Shown in pieces: positions 23,748-32,784 of a stretch of DNA of 64,000 nucleotides (the stretch's first letter is position 1; the number at the start of each line of letters is the position of its first letter). The notes below the pieces were generated by a model. That model had not been told where the DNA came from. It worked only from the letters and a program-made list of their open reading frames with translations, and searched no databases. The position numbers were made by a program, and so were the translations under genes. Origin of the DNA: Tamilnaduibacter salinus (GTDB taxonomy: Bacteria > Pseudomonadota > Gammaproteobacteria > Pseudomonadales > Oleiphilaceae); the NCBI RefSeq assembly GCF_003096655.1, contig NZ_QEKQ01000008.1, positions 155,307 through 219,306 of the forward strand. The letters are read 5' to 3'.

Positions 23748-25778
23748 ATGAGGTTGAGCATCAAACATCGGTTACGTCCCCTCCTCGCGATGCCGTTTCT
23801 CGCGGTGTCTCCCTCCCTCCTGGCAGCGGATATCGCCTTTCCTGGATACAGTGGCTATCTGAATGTGCCGTCGGCGACGGCGCTGCCGCATGGTCAGGCC
23901 GACGTTCAGTTTTCCGATCAGGGCTATATGCGGGGGCGCTACGGGCATTACAAAAACGTCTCCGGTGGCTTCGGCGTGTTCCCAAAGGTGGAGGTCGGGG
24001 GGCGCGTGGCATGGAATCGGACTCAGACGAACTGCTTCCGCGTGGGGTGCGACATCCGGGATCTCTCGGCCAACATCAAGCTTCAGGCGCCATTGATTCC
24101 GGAAGAGTGGTTCTCGCTTGCCGCCGGTGTACAGGATCTTGGCGGGGAAGCCAATTTCTTTGATGCCACCTACATCGTCGCCGGTCGTTCCCTCGGCCCT
24201 GTGGACCTGTCGGCCGGCTATGGAGACCCTGATATCGAGGGGCGCTACCTCGACGGGGCCTTCGGCGCCATCCAGTACAGCCCCGTCGAGTGGGCTGGCG
24301 TGATCGCCGAACATGACGCACAGGATGCTCGCGCGGGCCTGAGGCTGAACAGCCCCAAGGGCCTGTTGCCATTTGGTGCGCAGGTGAAAAGCAAGGTGCT
24401 GCTCTGGAACGAGGGCGATTCCGAGAGTGACCGGCGGTTTTTCTCCGTTGGCATCAGCATCCCGTTTGGCAACGAGGCGTCTAAGACGCACCTGAAATCA
24501 GTTGCAAGTGACAAGTTACAAGTGGCAAGAGGGGATGAGACGGCACCTGTAGCCGATGTCTCCGACTTCGGAGCTGCCCGGGAGGGCAGCCCAAATGAGT
24601 CGTATCAGCCACGGAAAGACACTGAAAAACACGGAAACACGGAAGAAAAGCGCATTGAGGAAGCCGCTGGCATTGGTGCTGCGCTCGTGGGCGAAGGCTA
24701 TGAACACGTCCGCGTTCGCTCAGAGGGTAAGGTGCTGACCGTCCGCTGGGAGAACAATCTGTACAACCGGGACGAGCGGGATTCGATCTATGATGTGGCC
24801 CGCCTGGTTCAGTCCAGAGCGGAAACCCATGAGACGGCGCGGCTGGTGCTGACGAATCAGCGCATTCCGGTCATTCGTCACACGGTGCCGCTGTCGGGCG
24901 ACGAAGCGGCGTTGTACGCCACCGAGACCGACTTCCCCGAGTGGCAGCCCCAGACGGATCAGGACTGGGACTTTGAGGGCAGTTACGGCTGGGATCACAA
25001 ACCGCGCCTGACCCTGCGCCCGAACCTGAGCACCGGCGTGGCAACGGAATACGGGGTGTGGGACTACTCACTGGCCGTCAATGCCAGCCTGTCGGCTTCC
25101 CTATGGCCCGGGGCGCTCGCCAGTGCCAGCTACAACGCCGAAGTGGCCCGGTCGGAGGATTTCGACGAGGACGGTGTGTTCTATGACAGCCGCCAGCGGA
25201 CGGATTTCATCGAGGCGGAAGTGCAGCAGACACTGAAACCGCATCCGCAGGTGTATACGAGCTTTCACGGCGGACGTTATGCGCTGGACTACAATGGTGG
25301 CCTCAACGAGAGCCTGTGGTTGTCACCAAACGGTCGCCACACGCTGGGGTGGATTGTCGGCCGGTTCCAGCATAAAAAGTTCGAGGACATCAGCCGGACC
25401 CAGACGCTCGCGCGCTACAGCTACTTCAATCCGGACTACAATGCCGATGTGACGGTCTACGGCGGTCGGTTCTTCGCTGAAGATCAGGGATTCCGCGTGG
25501 ACAGCCGGTTCTGGTTCGGCGACTATGCCATTACCCTGTCCTACAAGGACACCGACGCGCAGTTCGTCAGCCTGGGCTGGACCATTCCCCTGACACCAAC
25601 GCGGGACGCCAATTTCCGCTATGGTCAGATCAAAGGCGATGCGGATTGGAACTACAGTGTTCAGACCCGCGTTAATGAAGACCGTAATGACGTCTCATTC
25701 GGCGGTGCTCAGGTGCTTGAGTCCGCCCATCCGATCCGGGAGCGGCATCTCAATCGCGGTCGGCTGACCAGCCATTAA
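23748..25778 (+). CDS. yjbH: YjbH-family exopolysaccharide outer-membrane protein with repeat-derived insert
   Basis: 676 aa. Sec signal to about residue 27 (…SPSLLAA), then GYSGYLNVPSATALPHGQAD, the YjbH/YmcA-type start. The body is strand-rich and ends like a barrel. YjbH proteins belong to exopolysaccharide secretion loci. Residues about 252-300 are encoded by three dispersed repeats lying end to end (24502-24646), read in frame, and include VADVSDFGA and QPRKDTEKHGNTEEK. They fall between two domains, so the protein may tolerate them. First gene after the ops site. Confidence 0.85.
   Translation: MRLSIKHRLRPLLAMPFLAVSPSLLAADIAFPGYSGYLNVPSATALPHGQADVQFSDQGYMRGRYGHYKNVSGGFGVFPKVEVGGRVAWNRTQTNCFRVGCDIRDLSANIKLQAPLIPEEWFSLAAGVQDLGGEANFFDATYIVAGRSLGPVDLSAGYGDPDIEGRYLDGAFGAIQYSPVEWAGVIAEHDAQDARAGLRLNSPKGLLPFGAQVKSKVLLWNEGDSESDRRFFSVGISIPFGNEASKTHLKSVASDKLQVARGDETAPVADVSDFGAAREGSPNESYQPRKDTEKHGNTEEKRIEEAAGIGAALVGEGYEHVRVRSEGKVLTVRWENNLYNRDERDSIYDVARLVQSRAETHETARLVLTNQRIPVIRHTVPLSGDEAALYATETDFPEWQPQTDQDWDFEGSYGWDHKPRLTLRPNLSTGVATEYGVWDYSLAVNASLSASLWPGALASASYNAEVARSEDFDEDGVFYDSRQRTDFIEAEVQQTLKPHPQVYTSFHGGRYALDYNGGLNESLWLSPNGRHTLGWIVGRFQHKKFEDISRTQTLARYSYFNPDYNADVTVYGGRFFAEDQGFRVDSRFWFGDYAITLSYKDTDAQFVSLGWTIPLTPTRDANFRYGQIKGDADWNYSVQTRVNEDRNDVSFGGAQVLESAHPIRERHLNRGRLTSH
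24502..24646. repeat. three repeat families joined in frame inside yjbH
   Basis: 24502-24530: CAAGTGACAAGTTACAAGTG (AAGTAGC type). 24549-24573: GTAGCCGATGTCTCCGACTT type, followed by the small hairpin CTGCCCGGGAGGGCAG. 24608-24646: left inner arm GCCACGGAAAGACACTGAAA and onward. No stop codon is created. Confidence 0.9.
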
Positions 25779-25949
25779 TCGAACTGTAAGAGAGAAATAA
25801 CGAAAATAGGAGGACTCCACTCCCTATCCTTGCGTTTTAACAGACCTAACTTATAGTACGTGTAGGGTTTTGGGATGGGCCGTCCAGACAATAACCCGTG
25901 CCAACAATGCGTTGCCAATAAAGCAAAACCAGGAGAACTGAGGCTGATT

Positions 25950-26882
25950 ATGACTCACGTAACAGAAAGGAAAACCGCATCAAAACTTGCCACCATGGCA
26001 TTGCTGGCGCCGCTGGCCGGCCTGACGGCCTGCACGAGCAGCTCCAGCTCGGACACATCCGGCGCGACCGCCTCTGGCGTCGTATACGACGGGTACCTCC
26101 AGAACGCCCGTGTCTGTGTGGACGTGAACCTCAATAAGCAGTGTGACGACGGGGAACCCATTAGCGCCACGGATGCAGACGGCAAATTCTCGATCGCCGG
26201 GCTGAACGAAGACCAGGCACTGCGCCCGCTGCTGGCCGTCGTCGGTGCCGGTACGACCGATGCTGACAATGGCAATGCCGTTGATCCGAACCTGAAGTTC
26301 TCAGCACCGCCGAAGTCCGAAGCCGTTAGCGCACTGTCGACCATCGTTCAGAGCCGGGTTGAAACCGCTTTGGCCAGTGGCTCGTCAGAAACGATCTCTC
26401 AGCTGAAACAAAAGTTTTCCACGCAATTGGCGACTGATCTAGGCCTGCCTTCCGGCTTTGACGACCCGCTCAGCTACGACCCGATTGCCGCGAAGAACGA
26501 CGAGTCCGCAAGCGACGCGGATCGACTGATTGCTGCCAAGACGCATCTGGTCAACAAAGTCCTGAGCCGTCAGGTCGCAACGCTGAATGGCAACACTGGC
26601 GGTACCACGGCCGGGTTCAACGCGTCCATCAAGAAGCTGAACGCCCAGGATGTGCGCAACGCCGTTGAGAACGACACGAGTGGCCTGGCTCTGGCCGACA
26701 TCGCCACAGCCGTTGCCGAACAGGTGACCAGCGAAGCACAACCGGCGGTTCCGAGTCAGCAGGAGATCCAGCAGGCTGAGCAGGAACAGCAGACGCTGAA
26801 AAACAACTACGACAAGGCAGTTGAAGAAGAAACCGGCGGCACTGGCGCAACCGGCGGCACCGGCGGTTCCGGCACATCATAA
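25950..26882 (+). CDS. lipoprotein with carboxypeptidase-regulatory-like N-terminal region
   Basis: 310 aa. The ATG at 25950 starts MTHVTERKTASKLATMALLA and leads to lipobox LTAC. After a Ser-rich spacer, GVVYDGYLQNARVCVDVNLN and ATDADGKFSIAGL look like a SdrD/CnaB-type beta-sandwich. The rest is helical and Ala/Gln-rich; the tail is Gly-Thr rich (GGTGATGGTGGSG). Function is unknown. Position between yjbH and wzi suggests a surface-polysaccharide role. Confidence 0.75.
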   Translation: MTHVTERKTASKLATMALLAPLAGLTACTSSSSSDTSGATASGVVYDGYLQNARVCVDVNLNKQCDDGEPISATDADGKFSIAGLNEDQALRPLLAVVGAGTTDADNGNAVDPNLKFSAPPKSEAVSALSTIVQSRVETALASGSSETISQLKQKFSTQLATDLGLPSGFDDPLSYDPIAAKNDESASDADRLIAAKTHLVNKVLSRQVATLNGNTGGTTAGFNASIKKLNAQDVRNAVENDTSGLALADIATAVAEQVTSEAQPAVPSQQEIQQAEQEQQTLKNNYDKAVEEETGGTGATGGTGGSGTS

Positions 26883-26896
26883 AACCATGATGGCAG

Positions 26897-26923
26897 GGCA
26901 CACCCCGAACCCCGGGGTGTGCC
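26897..26923 (+). terminator. hairpin after lipoprotein gene
   Basis: GGCACACCCCG / CGGGGTGTGCC-type perfect stem of 10 bp with a small loop, 14 nt after the stop. There is no T-run, so it may be a transcript-end structure and not a classic terminator. Confidence 0.5.
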
Positions 26924-27036
26924 ATCCCTCCCAAACGAGTTCACCGGAAAGACGAGATTCTGATGGTCGCTTCTTTCCTGTGCACTCGAGAAAACGCAGC
27001 GAAATAGTCAGGCAAAAAATGTGTCTCGGGCTCAAT

Positions 27037-27209
27037 GTCGCCGACATCTCCAACTTCGGAGTTGTCCGACAGCGCATCCGCCAGCACCCTGACCTTAAAA
27101 CCTTAAAACCTTAAAACCTTAAAACCTTGATCGGCCCCCTTTCCGTGTCATTCCGTGTTCTTCCGTGGCAACCCCCTTTCCGCGTCCTTCCGAGGATTCC
27201 GCGGCGAAA
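27037..27209. repeat. GTAGCCGA family, CCTTAAAA tandem, then right half of composite repeat
   Basis: GTCGCCGACATCTCCAACTT type at 27037-27061. Four perfect CCTTAAAA octamers at 27093-27124. Reversed inner arm TTCCGTG...TTCCGTGGC to about 27170 and reversed outer arm CTTCCGAGGATTCCGCGGCG to 27209. The last two parts are the 5' end of the wzi reading frame. Confidence 0.88.
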
Positions 27210-28476
27210 AGCAGCCGTTCCTCTTCTGCTCGTAGCAGCAACGGCCCACGCCGCCCCCTGGGTATCGCCGGAAGACCAGCGCCTCAACCATGCGGCGACA
27301 CTTCTGAGTGATCTTGACGCGGACCTCCCGCCGGCCACCACATGGCCGGTTTCCTGGCGCCTAAGCGGGGCATCCGCATCAAAGACGACGGCGCTATCCC
27401 GCGCTTACCTCCGCTTCGAGAGAGCCGAACGGGCCCCAATGGGCTGGCGGGGCGACCTGAGCCTGGGTGGGCAGATTGGCAATGGCGTCTCCCGAGGGCG
27501 GGCGGAACGGCTCCCGGAACAGGATGGGCTGGCGCAACTCCGCATCGAATACCTGGGCGAATGGCTGGCATTGGGCCTGGCCCCAGGCTACGCCCCATCA
27601 CCGGATGACAATACCGAATGGCGCTATGACGGCACCTACGTCGCCGTTAATCAGCGGGGCTGGACACTGGCCGCAGGCGCCACGGACCGGTGGTGGGGGC
27701 CGGGACAGCAAAGCAGCTTCCTCTTTGAAAGCCAGAGCCGACCAATACCAGCCGTGAGCCTACGGCGTCATGCCGACTCGCGCAGCCCACTGGCCAGCAT
27801 GACCGGTCCCTGGTCCGTCACGATCATGGGCGCGCGACTGGCCGACAGACAGGACGGCCCGAGCGACGACTTCAGCCTGTCAGAAACGCTCTACGGTGCC
27901 CGCTGGACCATCAAGCCGACCGCCGGCCTTACCCTCGGCGCTGGTGCCCACAAACAGGACGCCGCCGGGCGAAATCGAGACGACATCGACACGATGGCAC
28001 TGGACGCCCGATACGCCCATGCCATCGGCACGAACATGATTGGCATTTATGGCCAACTGGCACGACAGACCGTTGATCAAACCGACAGCAACGGCTGGCT
28101 GGCCGGCCTGGACTGGGTCACCACCGCCTGGCACGGCGAACAACGCTGGTTCACCGAATACGAAACCCACGACGACGATGCCCGGGCAAACGCACCGAGC
28201 CATCACGGCGACCCGATCAACCAGTTCGGCGCCCAACAGGACCGGACCACCAGCCTCGGCGTCCATCACTACGCCGGCACCGGCTGGAACACCGGCCTCG
28301 TCCTCCAGCACCGGAACAACCCGACAACCGACAACCTCAACGTCGCCCGAATCACCTACGGCCACCAACTACTGGCAGGCTGGCTCACCCTCAACGCCCA
28401 GATCGCCGACGACGACCTCGACACCCAGAGCGGCGAGAACTGGACAGCAGGGGCAGAGTGGACGTACCGATTTTGA
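27127..28476 (+). CDS. wzi: Wzi-family outer-membrane capsule assembly protein
   Basis: 449 aa from TTG 27127; GTG 27145 is an equally possible start. The mature part begins after TAHA|APWVSPEDQRLNHAATLL and has the Wzi pattern (WRLSG, DRWWGPGQQSSFLF, strand-rich C-terminus ending GAEWTYRF). Wzi retains capsular polysaccharide at the cell surface. The first about 28 residues, which include the basic part of the signal (RVLPRIPRRK), are translated composite repeat; only AAVPLLLVAATAHA is native. The original start codon seems to have been lost and replaced. Confidence 0.85.
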   Translation: MIGPLSVSFRVLPWQPPFRVLPRIPRRKAAVPLLLVAATAHAAPWVSPEDQRLNHAATLLSDLDADLPPATTWPVSWRLSGASASKTTALSRAYLRFERAERAPMGWRGDLSLGGQIGNGVSRGRAERLPEQDGLAQLRIEYLGEWLALGLAPGYAPSPDDNTEWRYDGTYVAVNQRGWTLAAGATDRWWGPGQQSSFLFESQSRPIPAVSLRRHADSRSPLASMTGPWSVTIMGARLADRQDGPSDDFSLSETLYGARWTIKPTAGLTLGAGAHKQDAAGRNRDDIDTMALDARYAHAIGTNMIGIYGQLARQTVDQTDSNGWLAGLDWVTTAWHGEQRWFTEYETHDDDARANAPSHHGDPINQFGAQQDRTTSLGVHHYAGTGWNTGLVLQHRNNPTTDNLNVARITYGHQLLAGWLTLNAQIADDDLDTQSGENWTAGAEWTYRF

Positions 28477-28480
28477 TATG

Positions 28481-28675
28481 GCCGCGGAATCCTCAGAATA
28501 GTGCGGAAGAGTGAATGGTCAGCCACGGAATCCACTGAAGAACACGGAAAATGAGCGTGAACATGTTCAATATGCCACTTTTCTCACGCCCGGAGGGCGC
28601 TTCCGTGTTTTTCGGTGTTCTTCCGTGGCAAATACAATCTCTTTTTCCGCGTCCTTCCGAGGTTTCCGCGGCGAA
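28481..28675. repeat. complete nested composite repeat (outer and inner arms)
   Basis: Left outer arm GCCGCGGAATCCTCAGAATA at 28481, left inner arm GCCACGGAATCCACTGAAGA at about 28522, short core, hairpin CGCCCGGAGGGCG near 28589, reversed inner arm ending TTCCGTGGC near 28629, reversed outer arm ending TTTCCGCGGCGAA at 28675. It begins 4 nt after the wzi stop. Confidence 0.9.
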
Positions 28676-28708
28676 ACAACGATCTGAACGCAGCAATAAC
28701 GAGAACGC

Positions 28709-31231
28709 ATGAACCGACTTGTCAGAAACCTTGTTGCTCTTTCCGTAACGGTCACGGCTCCCTTTGCGGGAGCGCAATCCCTCTCCCAATCCCAGATCGA
28801 CCGCTTCATGTCGCTCCCCCAGGCCCAGCAGGAAGCGCTGGCGGAGCAATATGGAGTGGATCTGGAGAACCTGCGCGAGCAGACCGGTGGGTCCGACCAG
28901 CCCGAGGAGCCCCCTCAACCGGTGGTCAAACCGCTTGCTGAGGCGGAAAGCGAGGAGGAATCGGGAAGATCGGACTCGTCGAAGCCATCAACCGACGACC
29001 AGGGGGAAGCACAGGGCAGCGGTGAAGACTCGCTGGAGCCGTATGGCTACGAACTCTTTGCGGGCGCGCCCAGTACCTTCGCACCGGTGACCGAAATTCC
29101 TATGCCGTCGGATTACGTGATCGGGCCGGGGGATGTGGTTCGGGTTCAGCTGTATGGCAAGAAAAACGCCCAGTTTGAGTTGGCGGTTAACCGGGATGGG
29201 AATATCGAGATCCCCGAGATCGGCCCTCACAACGTGGCTGGCCAGACGTTCCGTGAGCTTCAGGCCAACATCAAGAACCTCATCTCAGAAAGCTTCATCG
29301 GCGTGCGTGCGAGTGTCAGCCTGGGTGAGCTGCGCAGCATGCGCATCTTTGTGCTGGGCGAGGCGCGGACTCCGGGCGCTTACACCGTCAGCTCGCTGTC
29401 GACCATTACCAACGCTCTGTTTGTCTCCGGTGGTGTTCAGCGTTCCGGCTCCTTGCGACGCATTAAACACAAGCGCGATGGTGAGGTCATTGGTGAGCTC
29501 GACCTGTACGACCTGCTTCTGGACGGGGACACCTCCGACGACGCTCGCCTTCAGCCGGGCGACGTCATCTTCATACCCCCGGTTGGACCGAGGGTCGGCA
29601 TCAGCGGCGAGGTCTACCGCCCGGCGCTCTACGAGCTGGACGGTGCCACCACGGTCGAACAGGCGGTTCAGCTTGCCGGGGGGATGACCGCACAGGCCTA
29701 CCCGCAGATCACCCGTATCGAACGGACCAACGACGACTATCTCCGGGTTATCGCCGAAGCCAATCTGACGAAAGCGGCCGGCCGGCAAATGGCCGTTCAG
29801 CCCGGTGATCGCATCAGTATTGCGGCCATTTCCGACATCACCGGCCAGTACGTGGAAGTGAAGGGTGCCGCCACCCGCACCGGCCGCTTCGCCTGGGTGC
29901 CGGGCATGCGCATCAGTTCCCTGTTCACCTCGCTGGACGCCAGCCTCATGCCGGTGGCCGACAAGCGCTACGCCGCCGTAGTACGGACTGATCCGGACGA
30001 TGACACCATTTCCGTCATCAACGTTCGCCTACGGAACGCGGTCCAGAATCCGGGCAGTGCCGCCGATATCCAGCTTCAGGAAAAGGACCAGCTCCTGGTT
30101 TTCTCGGATGCCGGGAAGGTGAAGGGCGGTGAGGAAGGTCGCAACTTCACTCGCGAGCAACTGTTTAACCCCGTTCTGCGTCGCCTGAAAGCCCAGGCCG
30201 GCCCGGGCCATCCGCAGCAGACCGTGAGTATTTCCGGCCCCGTGCGATACCCGGGTGAATATCCCATGCCAGCGTCCCACGCTGTGCGGGATGCCATTTG
30301 GGTGGCCGGGGGGCTCAAGGACTCCGCTTCCCTGTACGCCGCCGAAATCGCCCGTTATGAAACGCCCGAGCAGGGCAGCACCGAAACCCGAATCATTGAA
30401 ATCAACCTCAAAACAGCAATGAACGGCAACGGCGCTGAGCGTCTTCAGAGCCGGGACCGGCTGCTCGTTAAACGCATCCCGGAGTATGCACGGCAGCGCA
30501 CGGTTTCTCTGGAGGGCGAAATTGAGTACCCGGGCGAATACACGTTCCGCAAGGGAGAGAGTCTCCAGAGCGTGATTCGGCGCGCGGGTGGACTGACCGA
30601 CAACGCGTTCCCCAGAGGCGCTGTGTTCACGCGCGAAGACCTCAAGCGTCGGGAGGCTCAGCGCCTGAAGGAAGCGGAGGAGCGCCTCAAGGGTGACCTG
30701 TTGGGGCAGCAACTCCAGGGTGAAGACTTCGGGAATCAGGCGAATGCCGATTCAGAGAGCACATTGGAGGATCTGCTGGACCAAGTCCAGGATGCCCGTC
30801 CTGTCGGACGAATGGTGATCGACCTTCAGGCAGTCCTCAATGAGGGGGAATATCAGTCCATCCGACTGCAGGATGGCGACACCCTCACGGTTCCGGAGAT
30901 CCCGCAGTCCGTGTCGGTTTTCGGCGAAGTCCAGTTCCCCACCAGCCACTTGCATAAGCCGGGCCTGACCGCCGAAGACTATATCGACCGCAGCGGCGGC
31001 CCAACGGCCCAGGCCGACGAAGACCGCGTCTACGTCGTCAAAGCCGACGGCTCCGTCATCCTCCCGGAAGACAGCAACTGGTTCGGCGGCACCCCAACCA
31101 ACCTCGGCCCCGGCGACACCATCATCATGCCCATCGACGTCGACCGAATCAGCCAGCTGAAACTGTGGACCAACGTCAGCCAGATCGTTTATCAAATTGC
31201 ATTGGGCGCAGCGGCAGTGGGTAACTTGTAA
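28709..31231 (+). CDS. polysaccharide export protein with PES and multiple SLBB domains
   Basis: 840 aa, more than twice Wza. Sec signal (MNRLVRNLVALSVTVTAPFAGAQ) without a lipobox Cys. An acidic Pro/Glu/Ser linker (about 60-115) precedes the PES domain (DYVIGPGDVVRVQLYGKKN, about 135-215). Several SLBB domains follow (e.g. FVLGEARTPGAYTV, GISGEVYRPALYEL, SISGPVRYPGEYPM, SLEGEIEYPGEYTF, SVFGEVQFPTSHLH). A final amphipathic helix ends the protein. It should form the outer-membrane or periplasmic export channel for the polysaccharide and work with Wzz at 32919. Confidence 0.92.
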   Translation: MNRLVRNLVALSVTVTAPFAGAQSLSQSQIDRFMSLPQAQQEALAEQYGVDLENLREQTGGSDQPEEPPQPVVKPLAEAESEEESGRSDSSKPSTDDQGEAQGSGEDSLEPYGYELFAGAPSTFAPVTEIPMPSDYVIGPGDVVRVQLYGKKNAQFELAVNRDGNIEIPEIGPHNVAGQTFRELQANIKNLISESFIGVRASVSLGELRSMRIFVLGEARTPGAYTVSSLSTITNALFVSGGVQRSGSLRRIKHKRDGEVIGELDLYDLLLDGDTSDDARLQPGDVIFIPPVGPRVGISGEVYRPALYELDGATTVEQAVQLAGGMTAQAYPQITRIERTNDDYLRVIAEANLTKAAGRQMAVQPGDRISIAAISDITGQYVEVKGAATRTGRFAWVPGMRISSLFTSLDASLMPVADKRYAAVVRTDPDDDTISVINVRLRNAVQNPGSAADIQLQEKDQLLVFSDAGKVKGGEEGRNFTREQLFNPVLRRLKAQAGPGHPQQTVSISGPVRYPGEYPMPASHAVRDAIWVAGGLKDSASLYAAEIARYETPEQGSTETRIIEINLKTAMNGNGAERLQSRDRLLVKRIPEYARQRTVSLEGEIEYPGEYTFRKGESLQSVIRRAGGLTDNAFPRGAVFTREDLKRREAQRLKEAEERLKGDLLGQQLQGEDFGNQANADSESTLEDLLDQVQDARPVGRMVIDLQAVLNEGEYQSIRLQDGDTLTVPEIPQSVSVFGEVQFPTSHLHKPGLTAEDYIDRSGGPTAQADEDRVYVVKADGSVILPEDSNWFGGTPTNLGPGDTIIMPIDVDRISQLKLWTNVSQIVYQIALGAAAVGNL

Positions 31232-31235
31232 AAGA

Positions 31236-31713
31236 TTCGCCGCGGAAACCGCGGAGGGACGCGGAAGAAAAAACATAGAGAACAAAGAGGGAGGTACATG
31301 CTCAGGGATGAGGAGCTGACCTATCGGATACGGGGTTGTATCTATGAGGTTTATCGGCAGCTTGGCCACGGGTTTCTGGAAAGCGTTTATCAAAAGGCGC
31401 TGGTGGCAGAGTTAGGGCGACAAGGCCTTGCCGTGGAGCAGGAATGGCCCGTACAGATCTTCTATAAAGGAACCGATGTTGGCGAGTTCAGGTTAGATCT
31501 GGTTGTCGAGCGTCGAGTGATTCTGGAGCTAAAGGCGCAAAAAACGTTACCGCGAGGAGCGGAGACACAACTGCTCAATTACTTGAAAGCAACAGGAATA
31601 AAGCTTGGCCTCCTGGCCAACTTCACGTACCCAAAAACATACGTCAAACGAATCATTTTAGAGAACCAATAATTCATTCATTTCCGCGCCCTTCCGCGGA
31701 TTCTGCGGCGAAA
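31236..31713. repeat. composite repeat unit (outer arms) whose core is the second GxxExxY gene
   Basis: Left outer arm TTCGCCGCGGAAACCGCGGA at 31236, 5 nt after the export-protein stop. Right outer arm TTTCCGCGCCCTTCCGCGGA…GCGGCGAA at 31680-31713, 8 nt after the GxxExxY stop. No inner arms here. Confidence 0.87.
31298..31672 (+). CDS. GxxExxY-family (PD-(D/E)XK nuclease superfamily) protein, intact copy
   Basis: 124 aa, normal length. ELTYRIRGCIYEVYRQLGHG, FLESVYQKAL and EFRLDLVVE…ILELKAQ give the GxxExxY and D…ExK motifs. The end NFTYPKTYVKRIIL is complete, unlike the copy at 22392, with which it shares most core residues. The start ATG 31298 has GGGAGG in front. Function is unknown; nuclease-like by fold only. 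It is enclosed by composite-repeat outer arms. Confidence 0.88.
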   Translation: MLRDEELTYRIRGCIYEVYRQLGHGFLESVYQKALVAELGRQGLAVEQEWPVQIFYKGTDVGEFRLDLVVERRVILELKAQKTLPRGAETQLLNYLKATGIKLGLLANFTYPKTYVKRIILENQ

Positions 31714-31847
31714 AGAGAAGCCTGCTCTATCTGGCGAAGCGACTGAAGATCATTGAGGGTAGGCAGGCAAAGGACCTGATCGAGAAAACCAAGCTGATCA
31801 GCTCAATGCTCCACAGGCTCTCTAAAAGCATCGAGCAAGGAAGCTAG
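31710..31847 (+). pseudogene. C-terminal remnant of a four-helix-bundle (S23 / 23S rRNA-intervening-sequence) protein
   Basis: An open frame of 45 codons with no start ends at TAG 31845-31847. The translation SLLYLAKRLKIIEGRQAKDL, then EKTKLISSMLHRLSKSI, has the pattern of the last two helices of S23-family proteins (L-YLA-RL … I--ML--LIKSL). The first codons overlap the right outer arm of the repeat, so the gene appears cut at that point. Such genes often occur with GxxExxY genes in other bacteria (my recollection, not verified here). Confidence 0.65.
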
Positions 31848-31850
31848 AAG

Positions 31851-31929
31851 CTTTAAGACCTTAAAACTTTCAAACTTTAATGCTTTAAAACCAAAAACTT
31901 CCGCGTCCTTCCGCGGGTTCCGCGGCGAA
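31851..31929. repeat. TTAAAACC block followed by right outer arm
   Basis: CTTTAAGACCTTAAAACTTT and related units at 31851-31892, then CTTCCGCGTCCTTCCGCGGG…GCGGCGAA to 31929. Same order as at 4116-4248 and 27093-27209. Confidence 0.82.
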
Positions 31930-32003
31930 CCCCGAGAAGCAGCGAAACCTGACAGAAAAATCAGTTAACCTATAGGACAGGTAAGCCAATCAGCAGGTGC
32001 ACC

Positions 32004-32303
32004 ATGCGACTAAGCCCCATTGAGATCAAAGTCATCAAAAATTCCGTCAAGGAAGTCTTCGGCAACAAGGCGGAGGTGTCACTGTTTGGCTCTCGCACCG
32101 ACGACGAGGCCAGGGGTGGGGACATTGACCTGTTGGTGAAAACGCCTGATCCCGTCGCACATCCCGCCTGGGATACCGCAAAGCTTCAGGCGAAAATCAT
32201 CAAACAGCTGGGTGACCGGAAAGTCGATATATTGCTGGACGCACCGAATATCCCCAAAGCCGGTATCCATCAGGTCGCCAGCTCGCAAGGGATCGCTCTG
32301 TGA
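32004..32303 (+). CDS. MNT-type nucleotidyltransferase (second MNT/HEPN pair)
   Basis: 99 aa. [20 protein letters not shown] is the MNT active-site motif (GSR, DxD). It is a paralogue of the protein at 17642 (compare VFGSRVDDSRRGGDLDLYI). ATG 32004 follows AGCAGGTGC. The stop overlaps the next start. Confidence 0.88.
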   Translation: MRLSPIEIKVIKNSVKEVFGNKAEVSLFGSRTDDEARGGDIDLLVKTPDPVAHPAWDTAKLQAKIIKQLGDRKVDILLDAPNIPKAGIHQVASSQGIAL

Positions 32304-32773
32304 AGACTACCCGGGAAATGGAAGAAAGGCTCAGATTTCTGAGTCGTGTAGTGAGCAAAGAAATAAAACACCTCGATTACGCGGCAAGTCAGGTCTTTGT
32401 CGATGCCTTTACCTTTGAGGCGGTAGAGGCGTTGGATGCCAACCCTGAACTGGCGCTTAAGGTAGAGGCCTTCACAAGCCGTTTCTGCCGCCTACAAGAC
32501 ACCCTGGGAGACAAACTTTTGCCGGTGCTGCTTAAAGCGCTGGGAGAACCCGACAGGGCCTTGTTGATCAACCTTGAGAAAGCCGAAAAGTTTGGTTGGC
32601 TGGATTCGGCTGAACAGTGGATCGCGCTCCGGCAGTTGCGTAATCAGATGATTCACGAATACATCGAAGATGCCCGGACTCTGTTTGACGCGCTGACCAC
32701 CGCCCACAGCAACGTAGGCGTACTGGAAAAGTTAGCAGACGAGCTCCAACGCCAAATACGAGATCTTTACTGA
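32300..32773 (+). CDS. HEPN/HI0074-like toxin partner
   Basis: 157 aa, helical. The HEPN Rx4H motif is RNQMIH in [15 protein letters not shown] near residue 113. The start overlaps the MNT gene by 4 nt. It differs from the HEPN at 17947 but shares [10 protein letters not shown] / KLQDTLALSM. Composite-repeat arms lie on both sides of the pair (31899-31929 and 32785-32816). Confidence 0.85.
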   Translation: MKTTREMEERLRFLSRVVSKEIKHLDYAASQVFVDAFTFEAVEALDANPELALKVEAFTSRFCRLQDTLGDKLLPVLLKALGEPDRALLINLEKAEKFGWLDSAEQWIALRQLRNQMIHEYIEDARTLFDALTTAHSNVGVLEKLADELQRQIRDLY

Positions 32774-32784
32774 TCTTATATTTG

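Larger units (their letters stand above)
31673..32003. other. repeat-rich gap between GxxExxY and MNT genes
   Basis: Holds, in order, the right outer arm, the four-helix-bundle remnant (31710-31847), a TTAAAACC block (31851-31892) and another right outer arm (to 31929). The last 75 nt should contain the MNT promoter; TTAACCTATAGGACAGG near 31965 has a possible -10 (TATAGG). Confidence 0.6.
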
